Origin: CALEUX01 sp037439945
GTDB taxonomy: Bacteria; Bacteroidota; Bacteroidia; Bacteroidales; Marinilabiliaceae
Assembly (NCBI GenBank): GCA_037439945.1
Contig: JBBIVA010000004.1
Coordinates: 5,450 to 69,449 of the forward strand
Reading direction: 5' to 3'
Length of the DNA: 64,000 bases
Shown: one piece after another, positions 9,256-17,655 of the stretch
Layout of the letters: each line of letters starts with the position of its first letter
Numbering within the stretch: the first letter of the stretch is position 1
The notes under the pieces: generated by a model
Seen by the model: the letters and a program-made list of their open reading frames with translations, nothing else
Database searches by the model: none
Told to the model about the DNA's origin: nothing
Position numbers and translations under genes: made by a program

Positions 9256-11427
9256 TCAGTTATTACATTTTCATTTATTAAAGCCACACCCTATTATTTT
9301 GACAGGTTAAACGGGTTGGTTACAAAAGAGTTAATTAGTGAAATTGGTGAATTGGGTTCTGGACTAAGCATTACTAAAACATATTTTTACGATGACCGGT
9401 ACCGTGTTATCCAGACTACCGAGACCAATAACAATTGTAATGATGTTTCTAGCAATAAGTATGATTTTAGTGGTAAAGTTCTACAAACTCGTCGGTATTT
9501 AAAAGCAGATTATGAAATAAGCATAAACAAATACTTTGCTTATGATCATGCCGGCAGATTGCTCACGGTAGAACAACAAATAGACGGAGACGCAATTAAT
9601 GGGCGTGTAATATTATCGAAGCACGATTACAACGAAATGGGCCAGCTAAAGCAGAAGCATTTGCATAAAACCACTGATATGAGTGGTTATTTGCAAACAG
9701 TTGACTATAATTATAATATTCGTTCGTGGATAACATCCATAAACAATCCTGATGCTCCCGGAAATGACCTGTTTGGAATGAAATTGTATTACAATTACCT
9801 GCCGGATTTGGTAAATCCCCAAAATGGAGTTTCATTGCAATATAATGGCAATATTTCGGCGCAAACCTGGATGAATAACGATAAAAGGGGTAATCTTTAT
9901 ACATATGATGCATTAAACAGACTAACTTCCAACGTTGATTTATTACCCCAATCAAGCCAATGGTCAACATCCAACCGAAACAGGGAGTATGGCATAAATT
10001 ATGATTTAAACGGGAATATTCTGAGATTGCAAAGAACCAACAATGTTGGTATTATTATAGACAATCTAACCTATAACGGTTACGGTTTAAATGGTAATAA
10101 AATAACATCAGTTACCGATGCCAGTAATAATTGGCAGGGGTACAGGAGTAAAGGTTCCTATTCATATGACCAAAACGGCAACATGAAATCTGATGGAGCC
10201 AGTCAATATTCATATAATTTATTAAATTTGTTATCAAAAGCAAAAGTTAATATGGAGGACTATCATTATATCTATGATGCTAAAGGGCGTAAGTTAATGA
10301 AGGCATACGACAATTGGATAGATAACGATATAAATGGTTATACACGATATTATAATAATGGCATAGAATCTATATATACCTCTGAGAGTATAGACCGTTT
10401 GTTTGATTTAGTTCACCACGATGAAGGAGTAGTAAAAGTAATATATGAAAACTGGGTGCCAAAATACTCTTATGAGTACTATTTAAAAGACCACCTGGGC
10501 AATACCCGTGGAATGTTTAAGCGAGGCAGTGGTGAAACGGCCATAGCATTACAGCGCTCCGATTATTATCCATTTGGGTTACGCACTGTACCCTACAACC
10601 CCGAGAACGACAACAAATACCTTTACAACGGTAAAGAGTTACAGGATGAAACAGGTTGGTTAGATTACGGATGGAGAATGTATGATTCTCAGTTGGGTCG
10701 ATGGCACTGGGTGGACCCGATGGCGGAAAAGTATTATCCATTATCTCCAAATGCCTATGTAAATAATAATCCCATTCGTTTTATTGATCCGGATGGAAAT
10801 AAAATAGTAGATTCAAACGGTAATACAATTTATACTAAAGATGATGGATGGTCAGACAATGCTTCAGAAGATGCAAAATTCGTTGCTGCTGTAATGGGGA
10901 TTTCTATGGTAGGAAGAACTCATTTTAATAAAATGGTTGAATCAGATATTCCTATTGAATTGGTTATCAATAGAACTGACATAAGTGGATCTTTGGGATC
11001 TAATATGATAACGAAAGGAATAGATCTTAAGCCAACACATTCAAAAATTACAATTTTCATGAAACGTGTTGAAGAACATCTAAATAAAGATAAAAACACA
11101 AACAAGCCCTATACAGGTTTACATTCTGGAGTTTTTAACAGAATGAAACGTAATAAGTTTTCAATTATTGAACTAATAGCCGCAATTTGTTCACATGAAT
11201 TTGGTCACCTAGATAATCCACTAGCTAATTTTAGCTTTCATAATGATGAACTTTTGATGGAAGAAATTGCTGATTACTATATGTATAAAGCCATTAGTTC
11301 AATAATAGAGAATAGAGTTGAAAAAAAGGAAACAGTTGGAATAATTGGAATAATTGAAACTAATAAATTAGAAAATGAAAAAAATAATAGGAAACCTATA
11401 TACCAAGAAGATAGCCCCAATGAATAA
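9256..11427 (+). pseudogene. 5'-truncated RHS protein with C-terminal HExxH domain
   Basis: The reading frame opens at 9256 after a stop codon and has no ATG near the front. The first usable start would be TTG at 9316, giving 703 residues, whereas full-length RHS/YD proteins usually exceed 1000 residues and have an export signal. Residue numbers count from the TTG. YD repeats fill about 1-380 and the conserved RHS core lies at about 390-490 (YLKDHLGNTR ... YLYNGKELQDETG ... NPIRFIDPDGN). The polymorphic C-terminal region (about 490-703) contains HEFGH at 627-631 and a downstream EEIADYY (649-655), the layout of a zinc metallopeptidase. The core is intact, so this may be a silent cassette or tip rather than a decayed gene. 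A small exported protein overlaps its end. Confidence 0.7.
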
Positions 11428-11857
11428 AAAATATTTTTTCTTTATTTCTTTTTTGTTTTGTTCTATATTGTTAAATGCTCAATTTGAGGAAAGCGAGAAA
11501 GAAAAGTTCAAACAATTGAATAAGTTTTTATTTGAAAAAGGAATATTAAAAGAGGAGAATATTCCTGACAACGAAATATTCAACTATGTTTTCACAAGAA
11601 ATCTGATTAAATCAAATTATCAGATTAATTTTAAAATTATTGGGTTTAAATTAAAAGACTGTATGGATTGTCAATACTTTATCTGTATTGAAAGTGGTTC
11701 TGGTTTTGAAATTTTTGAATTATGCAATATTGGCCCTTTTTATTCAAGTTTATTTTGCCATCTTGAAAAAAATCCAAATCTAACTAAAACGCAGATTATA
11801 AGATTTTTAAAGGATGTTTCTTATGAAATAGAAATTTTAATTCAACTCCCGCTATGA
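11420..11857 (+). CDS. Small exported protein, candidate partner of the RHS tip
   Basis: A protein of 145 residues from the ATG at 11420, which overlaps the RHS stop codon by 8 bases. I prefer this start to an in-frame ATG at 11375 because it puts a signal peptide (MNKKYFFFISFLFCSILLNA-Q) at the N-terminus. The mature part is acidic, has a CMDCQYFIC cysteine cluster (about residues 76-84) and resembles nothing I recognise. Tight coupling to a polymorphic RHS C-terminus suggests an immunity protein, which would act in the periplasm. That role is inferred from position only. Confidence 0.6.
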   Translation: MNKKYFFFISFLFCSILLNAQFEESEKEKFKQLNKFLFEKGILKEENIPDNEIFNYVFTRNLIKSNYQINFKIIGFKLKDCMDCQYFICIESGSGFEIFELCNIGPFYSSLFCHLEKNPNLTKTQIIRFLKDVSYEIEILIQLPL

Positions 11858-11880
11858 GGAGATTGCGCAGCAAATACCCA

Positions 11881-11922
11881 GCTCGGCGTAATTTCTTTGC
11901 AAGCAAAGCGGCATAGCCGAGC
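11881..11922. repeat. Nested hairpin after the RHS partner gene
   Basis: Outer arms GCTCGGC (11881-11887) and GCCGAGC (11916-11922) enclose inner arms CTTTGC (11895-11900) and GCAAAG (11903-11908). The segment is more GC-rich than its surroundings and marks the right side of the RHS island. Confidence 0.55.
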
Positions 11923-11962
11923 GGCTGATAAACAAGCGTACTTAAAGAAAGATAAATATAAC

Positions 11963-11987
11963 GCCCGGCGTTGTCCGGGCATTTTTT
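11963..11987 (+). terminator. Strong terminator of the RHS / partner unit
   Basis: GCCCGG (11963-11968) and CCGGGC (11975-11980) form a compact stem with a 6-base loop, followed by ATTTTTT. It is a textbook intrinsic terminator on the plus strand. Confidence 0.85.
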
Positions 11988-12198
11988 ATAAGCTCCAATT
12001 TATTTTACCGTCCAGCAAATCTTTCATACGTTTTTTGGTAAGCATCGAGTTTGTAATCTTAAAGAGGGCATTCTTCTCGTCCTCGTCAAGCTGATTAATG
12101 AGCATAAGCTGCTCGTTGAGTTCGTGGTTCTGAAGCTCTACCACGGAGTTTTCGCTGTCGTTCAAAAGGTTGTCGGCACTCACGGCAAACACCTTCAC
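11986..12198 (-). pseudogene. 3' remnant of an XRE-family regulator
   Basis: About 70 codons, ending at 11986, read as the C-terminal half of an XRE helix-turn-helix regulator: VFAVSADNLLND (end of the HTH domain), then a helical tail LINQLDEDEKNALFKI ... LTKKRMKDLLDG. The DNA-binding helices are missing. The frame continues upstream to 12375 but the translation there (many Pro and Cys, no HTH) does not look coding. This suggests truncation by the event that shaped the RHS island. Confidence 0.55.
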
Positions 12199-12312
12199 CC
12201 GTTCGCGCCGATTTATAATCGGGGCAAAGACGAAGCCAGAATGGTAAGATTGTTGAATGTGGAAAACCATATGTTTGGCATATTTTTTTGTAACTAAGGG
12301 CGGTTTTAGGCA

Positions 12313-12327
12313 CGAGTTGCAAACTCG
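12313..12327. repeat. Small hairpin CGAGTT-gca-AACTCG
   Basis: A perfect 6-base inverted repeat with a 3-base loop lies in the GC-richer non-coding DNA upstream of the XRE remnant. It could be a REP-like fragment. Confidence 0.4.
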
Positions 12328-12549
12328 CGGCAACGGATAATTCAATGGTTGTGTTACGGGATTTACCTCGTACACCTGATTTTATTGATGCAAATACAAA
12401 ATACACAGGAGAATACGGCTAGGCAGGCAAAACGTTTAATTAACAATTTTACATTAGTTATCAAATGGTTATAGCATCGAAAAAATCATTTTTACGTTAA
12501 ACTAATTACCGAAATCTGGGAAAGGCCATCCTTAAGTGATAATGATAAA

Positions 12550-12603
12550 AATCGCATTTCTTCACCTTTGGTTTTATAATTCCCCATGGTTAGAAATGCG
12601 ATT
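12550..12603. repeat. 12-base inverted repeat
   Basis: AATCGCATTTCT (12550-12561) and AGAAATGCGATT (12592-12603) are perfect inverted copies separated by 30 bases. The pair lies between the RHS island and the KDG operon. There is no T-run, so a terminator role is uncertain. Confidence 0.5.
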
Positions 12604-12704
12604 AATATTAAAAAATATCTGTTCATTAAATAAAAAAATGGTGCTAACGGCCTGAAAATATTATTCAAACAGAAAGTAACAAAAAGGAGATTATATAATT
12701 AACC

Positions 12705-13940
12705 TTACTTTTTTACCCAGCCTGCCTCATCAAACTTCAGGGAAGCTTTTTCTAACATTTCTTTAAAATATTCTTCACTTTCAAAACCTGGATCCTGGAG
12801 TTCCCACCCGGCAAAAAATGCGTATCGGGCTGCATTCCTGTCGTCAAGCTTAATTGCTGCAAGATGGGTTTGAATAATTCCCTCCCCTGCTACCGGTGCT
12901 GCCTTGTAATGACTAAACATTGACGCTGGTATTAACAAACCCAATCCCAACTTTTCACCATCAAAAGCCTGATTGCCAAAAGTACCTGAAATTTTTATCC
13001 CTGCCGATTCAATTTCCATCTGAGGCAAACCATGCAAATCAACAATACCTGTATAAAGTACTTCATCCCCCATTAAATCATTTACCCATACTTCACTTCT
13101 ATAAAAATGCTCCCCTGCATATATTGAAATCCTGTGCGTGATATCATAATTACGTTCGCCGGCCTGGACATCATTAAATGATAATTCAAAAATTGCCCTT
13201 ACAGGACCTTCACAAATGAACTTATAGGTACCAAGCCCGGCCGTGCCAATGCGGTATATTTCGTCACCTATACCTAATGCAATTGCTCCTGCCCCAAGTG
13301 AATTACCAACTTTAAGAATATCCATTCCCCATGCGTCCAACTTATGATAATCCTGTCCACGTATTCCGGCACTGTCAAGTACCGGCCTCTTAACCCTTTT
13401 ACCAAAAATATCAATACCGTTGCGGGCATCATAATAATTCCTAAAACCGAGTACATCATTTTCCCATGCCGGGCCTTCCATTTGAAAGATTTTAGAAATT
13501 GTAGGGCTGTCATTACTTTTTAATCTCAATTCGGATTCAACCTCATCAAAAGGCTCATTTTTGTAACCGAAACGAATATTTGTTATTTTTTCAAAACCAG
13601 GCATTTTTGTTTCAGGTACCGAATTGAATGAAAACTTTAAGGTTTGGTTCTTTTCAAAGGACGATACAAACACAATTTCATCCCATTCTCCATCCCCATC
13701 CAAATCATCGCATTGTGAAACTGCCACCCTACCCAAATTATCTGTAACCATAACCCGGGTATCTATTGATTGATTGCCTTTAATTATGGGCCCAACAACG
13801 GACCGGTTTAAAGTAATAACCTTGCCGGCAACCATTTCGTTATGCGGATTGGTGATTTCAACAGTTGGCACACCGGTTGGTGTACATGATACCACCAAAA
13901 ATGCTAAGGCAATTAGTGCCACTAAAATTTTTAGCTTCAT
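12705..13940 (-). CDS. DUF4861 lipoprotein, pectin locus
   Basis: A lipoprotein of 411 residues (signal about 1-18, lipobox VVSC) of the DUF4861 family, seen in segments such as WENDVLGFRNYYDARNGIDI, GRDYHKL-like GQDYHKLDAWGMDILKVG and FFAGWELQD. The family recurs in pectin and uronate loci of Bacteroidota without an assigned activity as far as I know. It is the last gene of the minus-strand run BNR, kduI, kdgF, kduD, DUF4861 (89 bases after kduD). A second copy, about the same size, lies at 34628-35896 among extracellular pectinases, so a role in handling uronic-acid oligomers outside the cytoplasm is plausible. Confidence 0.85.
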   Translation of the reverse strand: MKLKILVALIALAFLVVSCTPTGVPTVEITNPHNEMVAGKVITLNRSVVGPIIKGNQSIDTRVMVTDNLGRVAVSQCDDLDGDGEWDEIVFVSSFEKNQTLKFSFNSVPETKMPGFEKITNIRFGYKNEPFDEVESELRLKSNDSPTISKIFQMEGPAWENDVLGFRNYYDARNGIDIFGKRVKRPVLDSAGIRGQDYHKLDAWGMDILKVGNSLGAGAIALGIGDEIYRIGTAGLGTYKFICEGPVRAIFELSFNDVQAGERNYDITHRISIYAGEHFYRSEVWVNDLMGDEVLYTGIVDLHGLPQMEIESAGIKISGTFGNQAFDGEKLGLGLLIPASMFSHYKAAPVAGEGIIQTHLAAIKLDDRNAARYAFFAGWELQDPGFESEEYFKEMLEKASLKFDEAGWVKK

Positions 13941-14029
13941 ATGTAAATTATTTATAAAATGTTAGTTTTTAGATGTTAGTCCATATCTGGTAGCTCTTAC
14001 CTGTTAGCTGTGGCTGGTATTTTAAATCG

Positions 14030-14830
14030 CTAAATATCGTTTTCTCCTTTAACGTAACCAAAGTTAGCCAAAATACCTCCATCAACATAAAGTATATGGC
14101 CATTAACAAAATCACTGGCTTTTGATGCAAGGAACAGTGCTGCATTACCAACATCTTCTGGTTCGCCCCAACGTCCGGCAGGGGTCCTTGTCATTACAAG
14201 ATCGTTAAACGGATGGTTGCCTTCACGTATAGGTGCAGTTTGAGCGGTGGCAATATAGCCGGGCCCGATACCATTAACCTGAAGATTATATTTTGCCCAC
14301 TCACATGTCATATTTGAAGTCAGGAGCTTTAACCCACCCTTAGCCGATGCATAGGCCGAAACTGAATTACGCCCATAAACGCTCATCATTGAGCACATAT
14401 TGATAATTTTTCCGGCACGTTTCTCAATCATTTTTGGAGCAACTCTTTTGGCCACAATAAGCGGAGCTATTAAATCAACATCAATAACCTGTTTGAAATC
14501 AGACAAAGGCATATCAAGTATTGGAATTCTTTTAATAATTCCTGCGTTGTTAACCAAAATATCAATGCTTCCAACTTCTTTTTCAATTAAGGAGATACCT
14601 TTATCAACATCGGCTTCATTTGTTACATCAAATAGAAGGGTAAAAACATCAATACCAAAATTGGCATATTCTTTTTTACATTCATCAAGACGCTCTTGCG
14701 ATAAATCGTTGACACATATTTTAGCGCCTGCTTTGCCAAGCACTTTCCCAATAGCCATACCAATTCCGTGTGTACCACCGGTAATTAGGGCTACTTTTCC
14801 TGATAGGTTAAACAAATCATTAATTATCAT
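14030..14830 (-). CDS. kduD: 2-dehydro-3-deoxy-D-gluconate 5-dehydrogenase
   Basis: An SDR oxidoreductase of 266 residues. It interconverts 2,5-diketo-3-deoxygluconate (DKII) and 2-keto-3-deoxygluconate (KDG), the last step of unsaturated-uronate processing. The nucleotide-binding TGGTHGIG motif is at residues 17-24, NNAG at about 92-95, and the catalytic SAYASAK (Tyr-x-x-x-Lys) at about 158-164. GRWGEPEDVGNAALFLAS and VDGG are near the C-terminus. It lies 10 bases downstream of kdgF and next to kduI, which fixes the assignment over other SDR activities. Confidence 0.93.
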   Translation of the reverse strand: MIINDLFNLSGKVALITGGTHGIGMAIGKVLGKAGAKICVNDLSQERLDECKKEYANFGIDVFTLLFDVTNEADVDKGISLIEKEVGSIDILVNNAGIIKRIPILDMPLSDFKQVIDVDLIAPLIVAKRVAPKMIEKRAGKIINMCSMMSVYGRNSVSAYASAKGGLKLLTSNMTCEWAKYNLQVNGIGPGYIATAQTAPIREGNHPFNDLVMTRTPAGRWGEPEDVGNAALFLASKASDFVNGHILYVDGGILANFGYVKGENDI

Positions 14831-14840
14831 TACAATATAT

Positions 14841-15188
14841 TTATATTAAAAATTCTTTTCTCAAAGGAGTAAAACAATCAACTATTCTAACGTGTTTTGT
14901 TAATCTCTGAATTGAATGCGGTACATCAGAAGGCATACCAAACATGTCGCCTTTTTTCAGGTGCACGGGTAATTCATTTCCCGAAAATAGTAATACTTCA
15001 CCTTCAGCCAAAAACGAAACCTGTTCGTGTATGTGGTTGTGCATTGGGTCGGGAGAATTTGTTGGGCCATCATAAAAATCAACAACAACAAGCATTAGAT
15101 TATCTGTATTTATAATGCGCCGTTCAATATTCTCAGCAATTTTTGTCACCCCAGCTTCATCATATTTTTTGTAAAAACCTTTAAGCAT
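14841..15188 (-). CDS. kdgF: KdgF-type cupin, unsaturated uronate linearisation
   Basis: A single-domain cupin of 115 residues. KdgF converts 4,5-unsaturated galacturonate, released by GH105 or lyases, to the linear 5-keto-4-deoxyuronate. Metal-ligand candidates are His50 and His52 with Gln56 in HNHIHEQ, and His91 in DVPHSIQ. These match the 3-His/Gln cupin site of characterised KdgF. It is 2 bases downstream of kduI and 10 bases upstream of kduD, so the three-step route to KDG is contiguous. Confidence 0.9.
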   Translation of the reverse strand: MLKGFYKKYDEAGVTKIAENIERRIINTDNLMLVVVDFYDGPTNSPDPMHNHIHEQVSFLAEGEVLLFSGNELPVHLKKGDMFGMPSDVPHSIQRLTKHVRIVDCFTPLRKEFLI

Positions 15189-15190
15189 AA

Positions 15191-16027
15191 CTATTTAAGT
15201 TCAGATGGTTTACGGGTATCCATATCTCCATAATCGAGGTTTTCACCTGCCATACCCCAAATAAATGTATAATTTGATGTCCCTGCTGCGCTGTGTATAC
15301 TCCATGATGGAGATAGTACTGCCTCTTCGTTTTTCATCCATATATGACGTGTTTCATGTGGCTGGCCCATAAAATGGCAAACAACCTGGTTTTCGGGCAC
15401 TTCAAAATAAAAATATGCTTCCATACGTCTGTTATGTGTATGAGGAGGCATTGTATTCCAAACACTGCCGGTTTTCAGCTCTGTCATCCCCATTTGAAGC
15501 TGGCAGGTTTCCACTACACTGTTAACCAAAAGTTTGTTAATTTGCCGGTGATTTGCTGTTTCAAGCGAGCCCATTACCACAACCTCAGCCTCGGCCAGCG
15601 TTACTTTTTTATTAGGAAATTGCTTATGTGCCGGAGCAGAGTTTATATATAACCTGGCAGGATTACTATCACTTTCAGAAAATAAATAAACATCCTTATT
15701 CCCGCTACCAAGGTAAAGCGCTTCCTTATAACCAAGTTTGTATTCGTTGCCATCGGCTTTTATAATTGCCGGTCCACCAACATTGATAAAACCTATTTCT
15801 CTTCTTTGCAGAAAATACTGAGCTTTTAGCTCTTCAAACGGTTCAAGATGGATTCCTTTTATTGTTGGCATTGCACCACCAACAATAAACCTGTCGTACA
15901 TTGAGTAAACTACTTTTATCTCTCCCGACTTGAACATCTCTTCAATTAAAAAATCCTGACGTAACCGTTCTGTGCCATAACTTTTTGCATCGGCCGGATG
16001 TGCCGCATACCTTAATTCCCATTTCAT
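15191..16027 (-). CDS. kduI: 5-dehydro-4-deoxy-D-glucuronate isomerase
   Basis: A protein of 278 residues, the standard KduI length. It isomerises 5-keto-4-deoxyuronate to 2,5-diketo-3-deoxygluconate in the cytoplasm. The zinc-binding cupin motif PPHTHNRRMEAYFYFE is present (His, His, Glu ligands), as are the N-terminal MKWELRYAAHPADAKSYGTE and IHSAAGTSNYTFIWGMAGEN near the end. The gene is 23 bases downstream of the BNR gene and 2 bases upstream of kdgF. Confidence 0.96.
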   Translation of the reverse strand: MKWELRYAAHPADAKSYGTERLRQDFLIEEMFKSGEIKVVYSMYDRFIVGGAMPTIKGIHLEPFEELKAQYFLQRREIGFINVGGPAIIKADGNEYKLGYKEALYLGSGNKDVYLFSESDSNPARLYINSAPAHKQFPNKKVTLAEAEVVVMGSLETANHRQINKLLVNSVVETCQLQMGMTELKTGSVWNTMPPHTHNRRMEAYFYFEVPENQVVCHFMGQPHETRHIWMKNEEAVLSPSWSIHSAAGTSNYTFIWGMAGENLDYGDMDTRKPSELK

Positions 16028-16050
16028 ATCTTCTTAGTTTTAAATGGTTT

Positions 16051-17406
16051 TTATTGATTGTTATTATAAAACAATTTATTGAGTTTTTTATTATCCAATT
16101 GGTAAACCTTAACAATTTGTGGTTTTATTTCCTCAGCCTTTTCGTTTCCCGCTCCCTGACCAACTTTTTGTATAAACAAATTCAATTCGCCTTTTCTTCG
16201 CCATAATTCTGTATCAAATGAAGGTTCCCAAAGTCCAACTTCCAGTTCATTTATTACCTTTTGGTCCCATATCATTTCTTTTCCTGTTAATGCTGTTGCA
16301 ATAACCACATTATTACCTGCTTCTTCATCCCTGTAAACAATATAAAACCTCGTTTTTTCACCGAAACTTGTTGCCATTAACTGTGGACGACTAATTGGTA
16401 TACGCCTTGTGCCCCCACCTGTAAGATTAAAACTTGTTTTTCGGTCAGATGCTTTTGATAAATGCCAGTTACTTCCATCATGATAAACCACATAAAATTG
16501 TGTCAGTGAATCGCCTTTAGCCCTGAAGTAAGTTGCTATTGCAGGGTTTCCTGAAGCGTCAGTAGTAATTGATGTTTGATTAATCAGATTACTGTTTTGT
16601 TCAATTGCAACAGCTATTTCAGAATCACTATACTTTATTGGAATTTTGAGTGATTTCCCTGCTGATGTTTCCCAGGTTTTACCCCCATCGGTTGAGCGGG
16701 CATAACATAAATTATGATTTGTTGATACATCCCAGGTATCACGCCATACATATGCCAGGTGAATTGTACCAAAACCATCAACTGCCATTTGCCAGTAAGC
16801 ATTTCTTAATCCTTCCCCGGTAACAAGGTTATCGTGAACCCTCTCCCATCTTTTCTCTTTTAAAATATATCTGTTTAAAACTATATTTCCTGAACCTGAT
16901 GATCCGTACCTGTAAACAAAAAACATCCCTCCATCTGGTAATGAATAAAATTCCGGATAGGTAACCATTTCATTTTCAAGGGAACCGGTCATAAATAGTT
17001 TGGGCCCAAGAATAATTCCCCCCGGAGTTACTGATCTGGCATAGTTTAATGGCGAATTATGGTGATCCCACGAAACGTGCAAAAACCCCTCACCATCAAC
17101 CATAATGCTTATACTGTTATGGGCATCTAAAACATTCCCTGAATACTGGGTTTTGTTTAATACCCATTTGTTGGTTCCAAGCCTGCGTTTTCCCAAAACA
17201 ACTGAACCTGCACTATCATAATAAGCTATAAATTGAAATTTTGAGTCAGATACCAGTGAGTTTTTTCGAAATATAGTTGCATTTACCGATGTTTTCGACC
17301 ATCCTTTTCCAACATTCGAAATCACGGGCAATGTTTTGCACCCTGTAACGGTCAACCCCCAAAAAAATAGTATCAGGAAATTCTTTATTACTTTACTTTT
17401 TTGCAT
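16051..17406 (-). CDS. BNR_4-type beta-propeller lipoprotein
   Basis: A lipoprotein of 451 residues (lipobox VTGC). Repeats such as ARSTDGGKTWE and the motif GFLHVSWDHHNSPLNYARS place it in the BNR_4 beta-propeller family. That fold includes non-catalytic proteins but also some polysaccharide lyases and rhamnosidase-like enzymes, and the conserved WDHH region could be an active site. As the first gene of the kdu operon it probably acts outside the cytoplasm on pectic oligosaccharides. The precise activity cannot be read from sequence. Confidence 0.75.
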   Translation of the reverse strand: MQKSKVIKNFLILFFWGLTVTGCKTLPVISNVGKGWSKTSVNATIFRKNSLVSDSKFQFIAYYDSAGSVVLGKRRLGTNKWVLNKTQYSGNVLDAHNSISIMVDGEGFLHVSWDHHNSPLNYARSVTPGGIILGPKLFMTGSLENEMVTYPEFYSLPDGGMFFVYRYGSSGSGNIVLNRYILKEKRWERVHDNLVTGEGLRNAYWQMAVDGFGTIHLAYVWRDTWDVSTNHNLCYARSTDGGKTWETSAGKSLKIPIKYSDSEIAVAIEQNSNLINQTSITTDASGNPAIATYFRAKGDSLTQFYVVYHDGSNWHLSKASDRKTSFNLTGGGTRRIPISRPQLMATSFGEKTRFYIVYRDEEAGNNVVIATALTGKEMIWDQKVINELEVGLWEPSFDTELWRRKGELNLFIQKVGQGAGNEKAEEIKPQIVKVYQLDNKKLNKLFYNNNQ

Positions 17407-17556
17407 TTATTTGCATTTTATAGTTTTGAAATTGGCAAAAACAATACTAAAACCTAAACCCATATAAATTATATAAACCCAAATTAATCAATAGGAGGCG
17501 AAGTATGAGCCGAACTATTTGATTTAATTGGGATAATCCCGATTTAGTGATTGTTT

Positions 17557-17619
17557 CAATTCCAAATCTTTGGAATTGATTACAGGCACTTTATCGATTA
17601 CGCATTTTCAAATGCGTAA
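17557..17619. repeat. Two adjacent perfect hairpins between lacI and BNR
   Basis: CAATTCCAA / TTGGAATTG (17557-17565 and 17570-17578, 4-base loop) is followed by TTACGCATTT / AAATGCGTAA (17598-17607 and 17610-17619, 2-base loop). They lie between the stop of the LacI regulator and the BNR gene. They could terminate lacI transcription or form a leader structure of the kdu operon. No T-run follows either stem on the minus strand. Confidence 0.55.
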
Positions 17620-17655
17620 TTTGGGATAAATATAATAACTTACTTTTTCAGTAAA

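Noticed and set aside
11375..11419. Earlier ATG of the RHS partner gene
   Set aside because: It would add 15 residues in front of a good signal peptide and lies deep inside the RHS frame. The ATG at 11420 is better.
12095..12406. Open frame of 103 codons on the minus strand near the XRE remnant
   Set aside because: It overlaps the XRE remnant in another frame, is rich in Arg, Ser and Cys, and has no recognisable domain.
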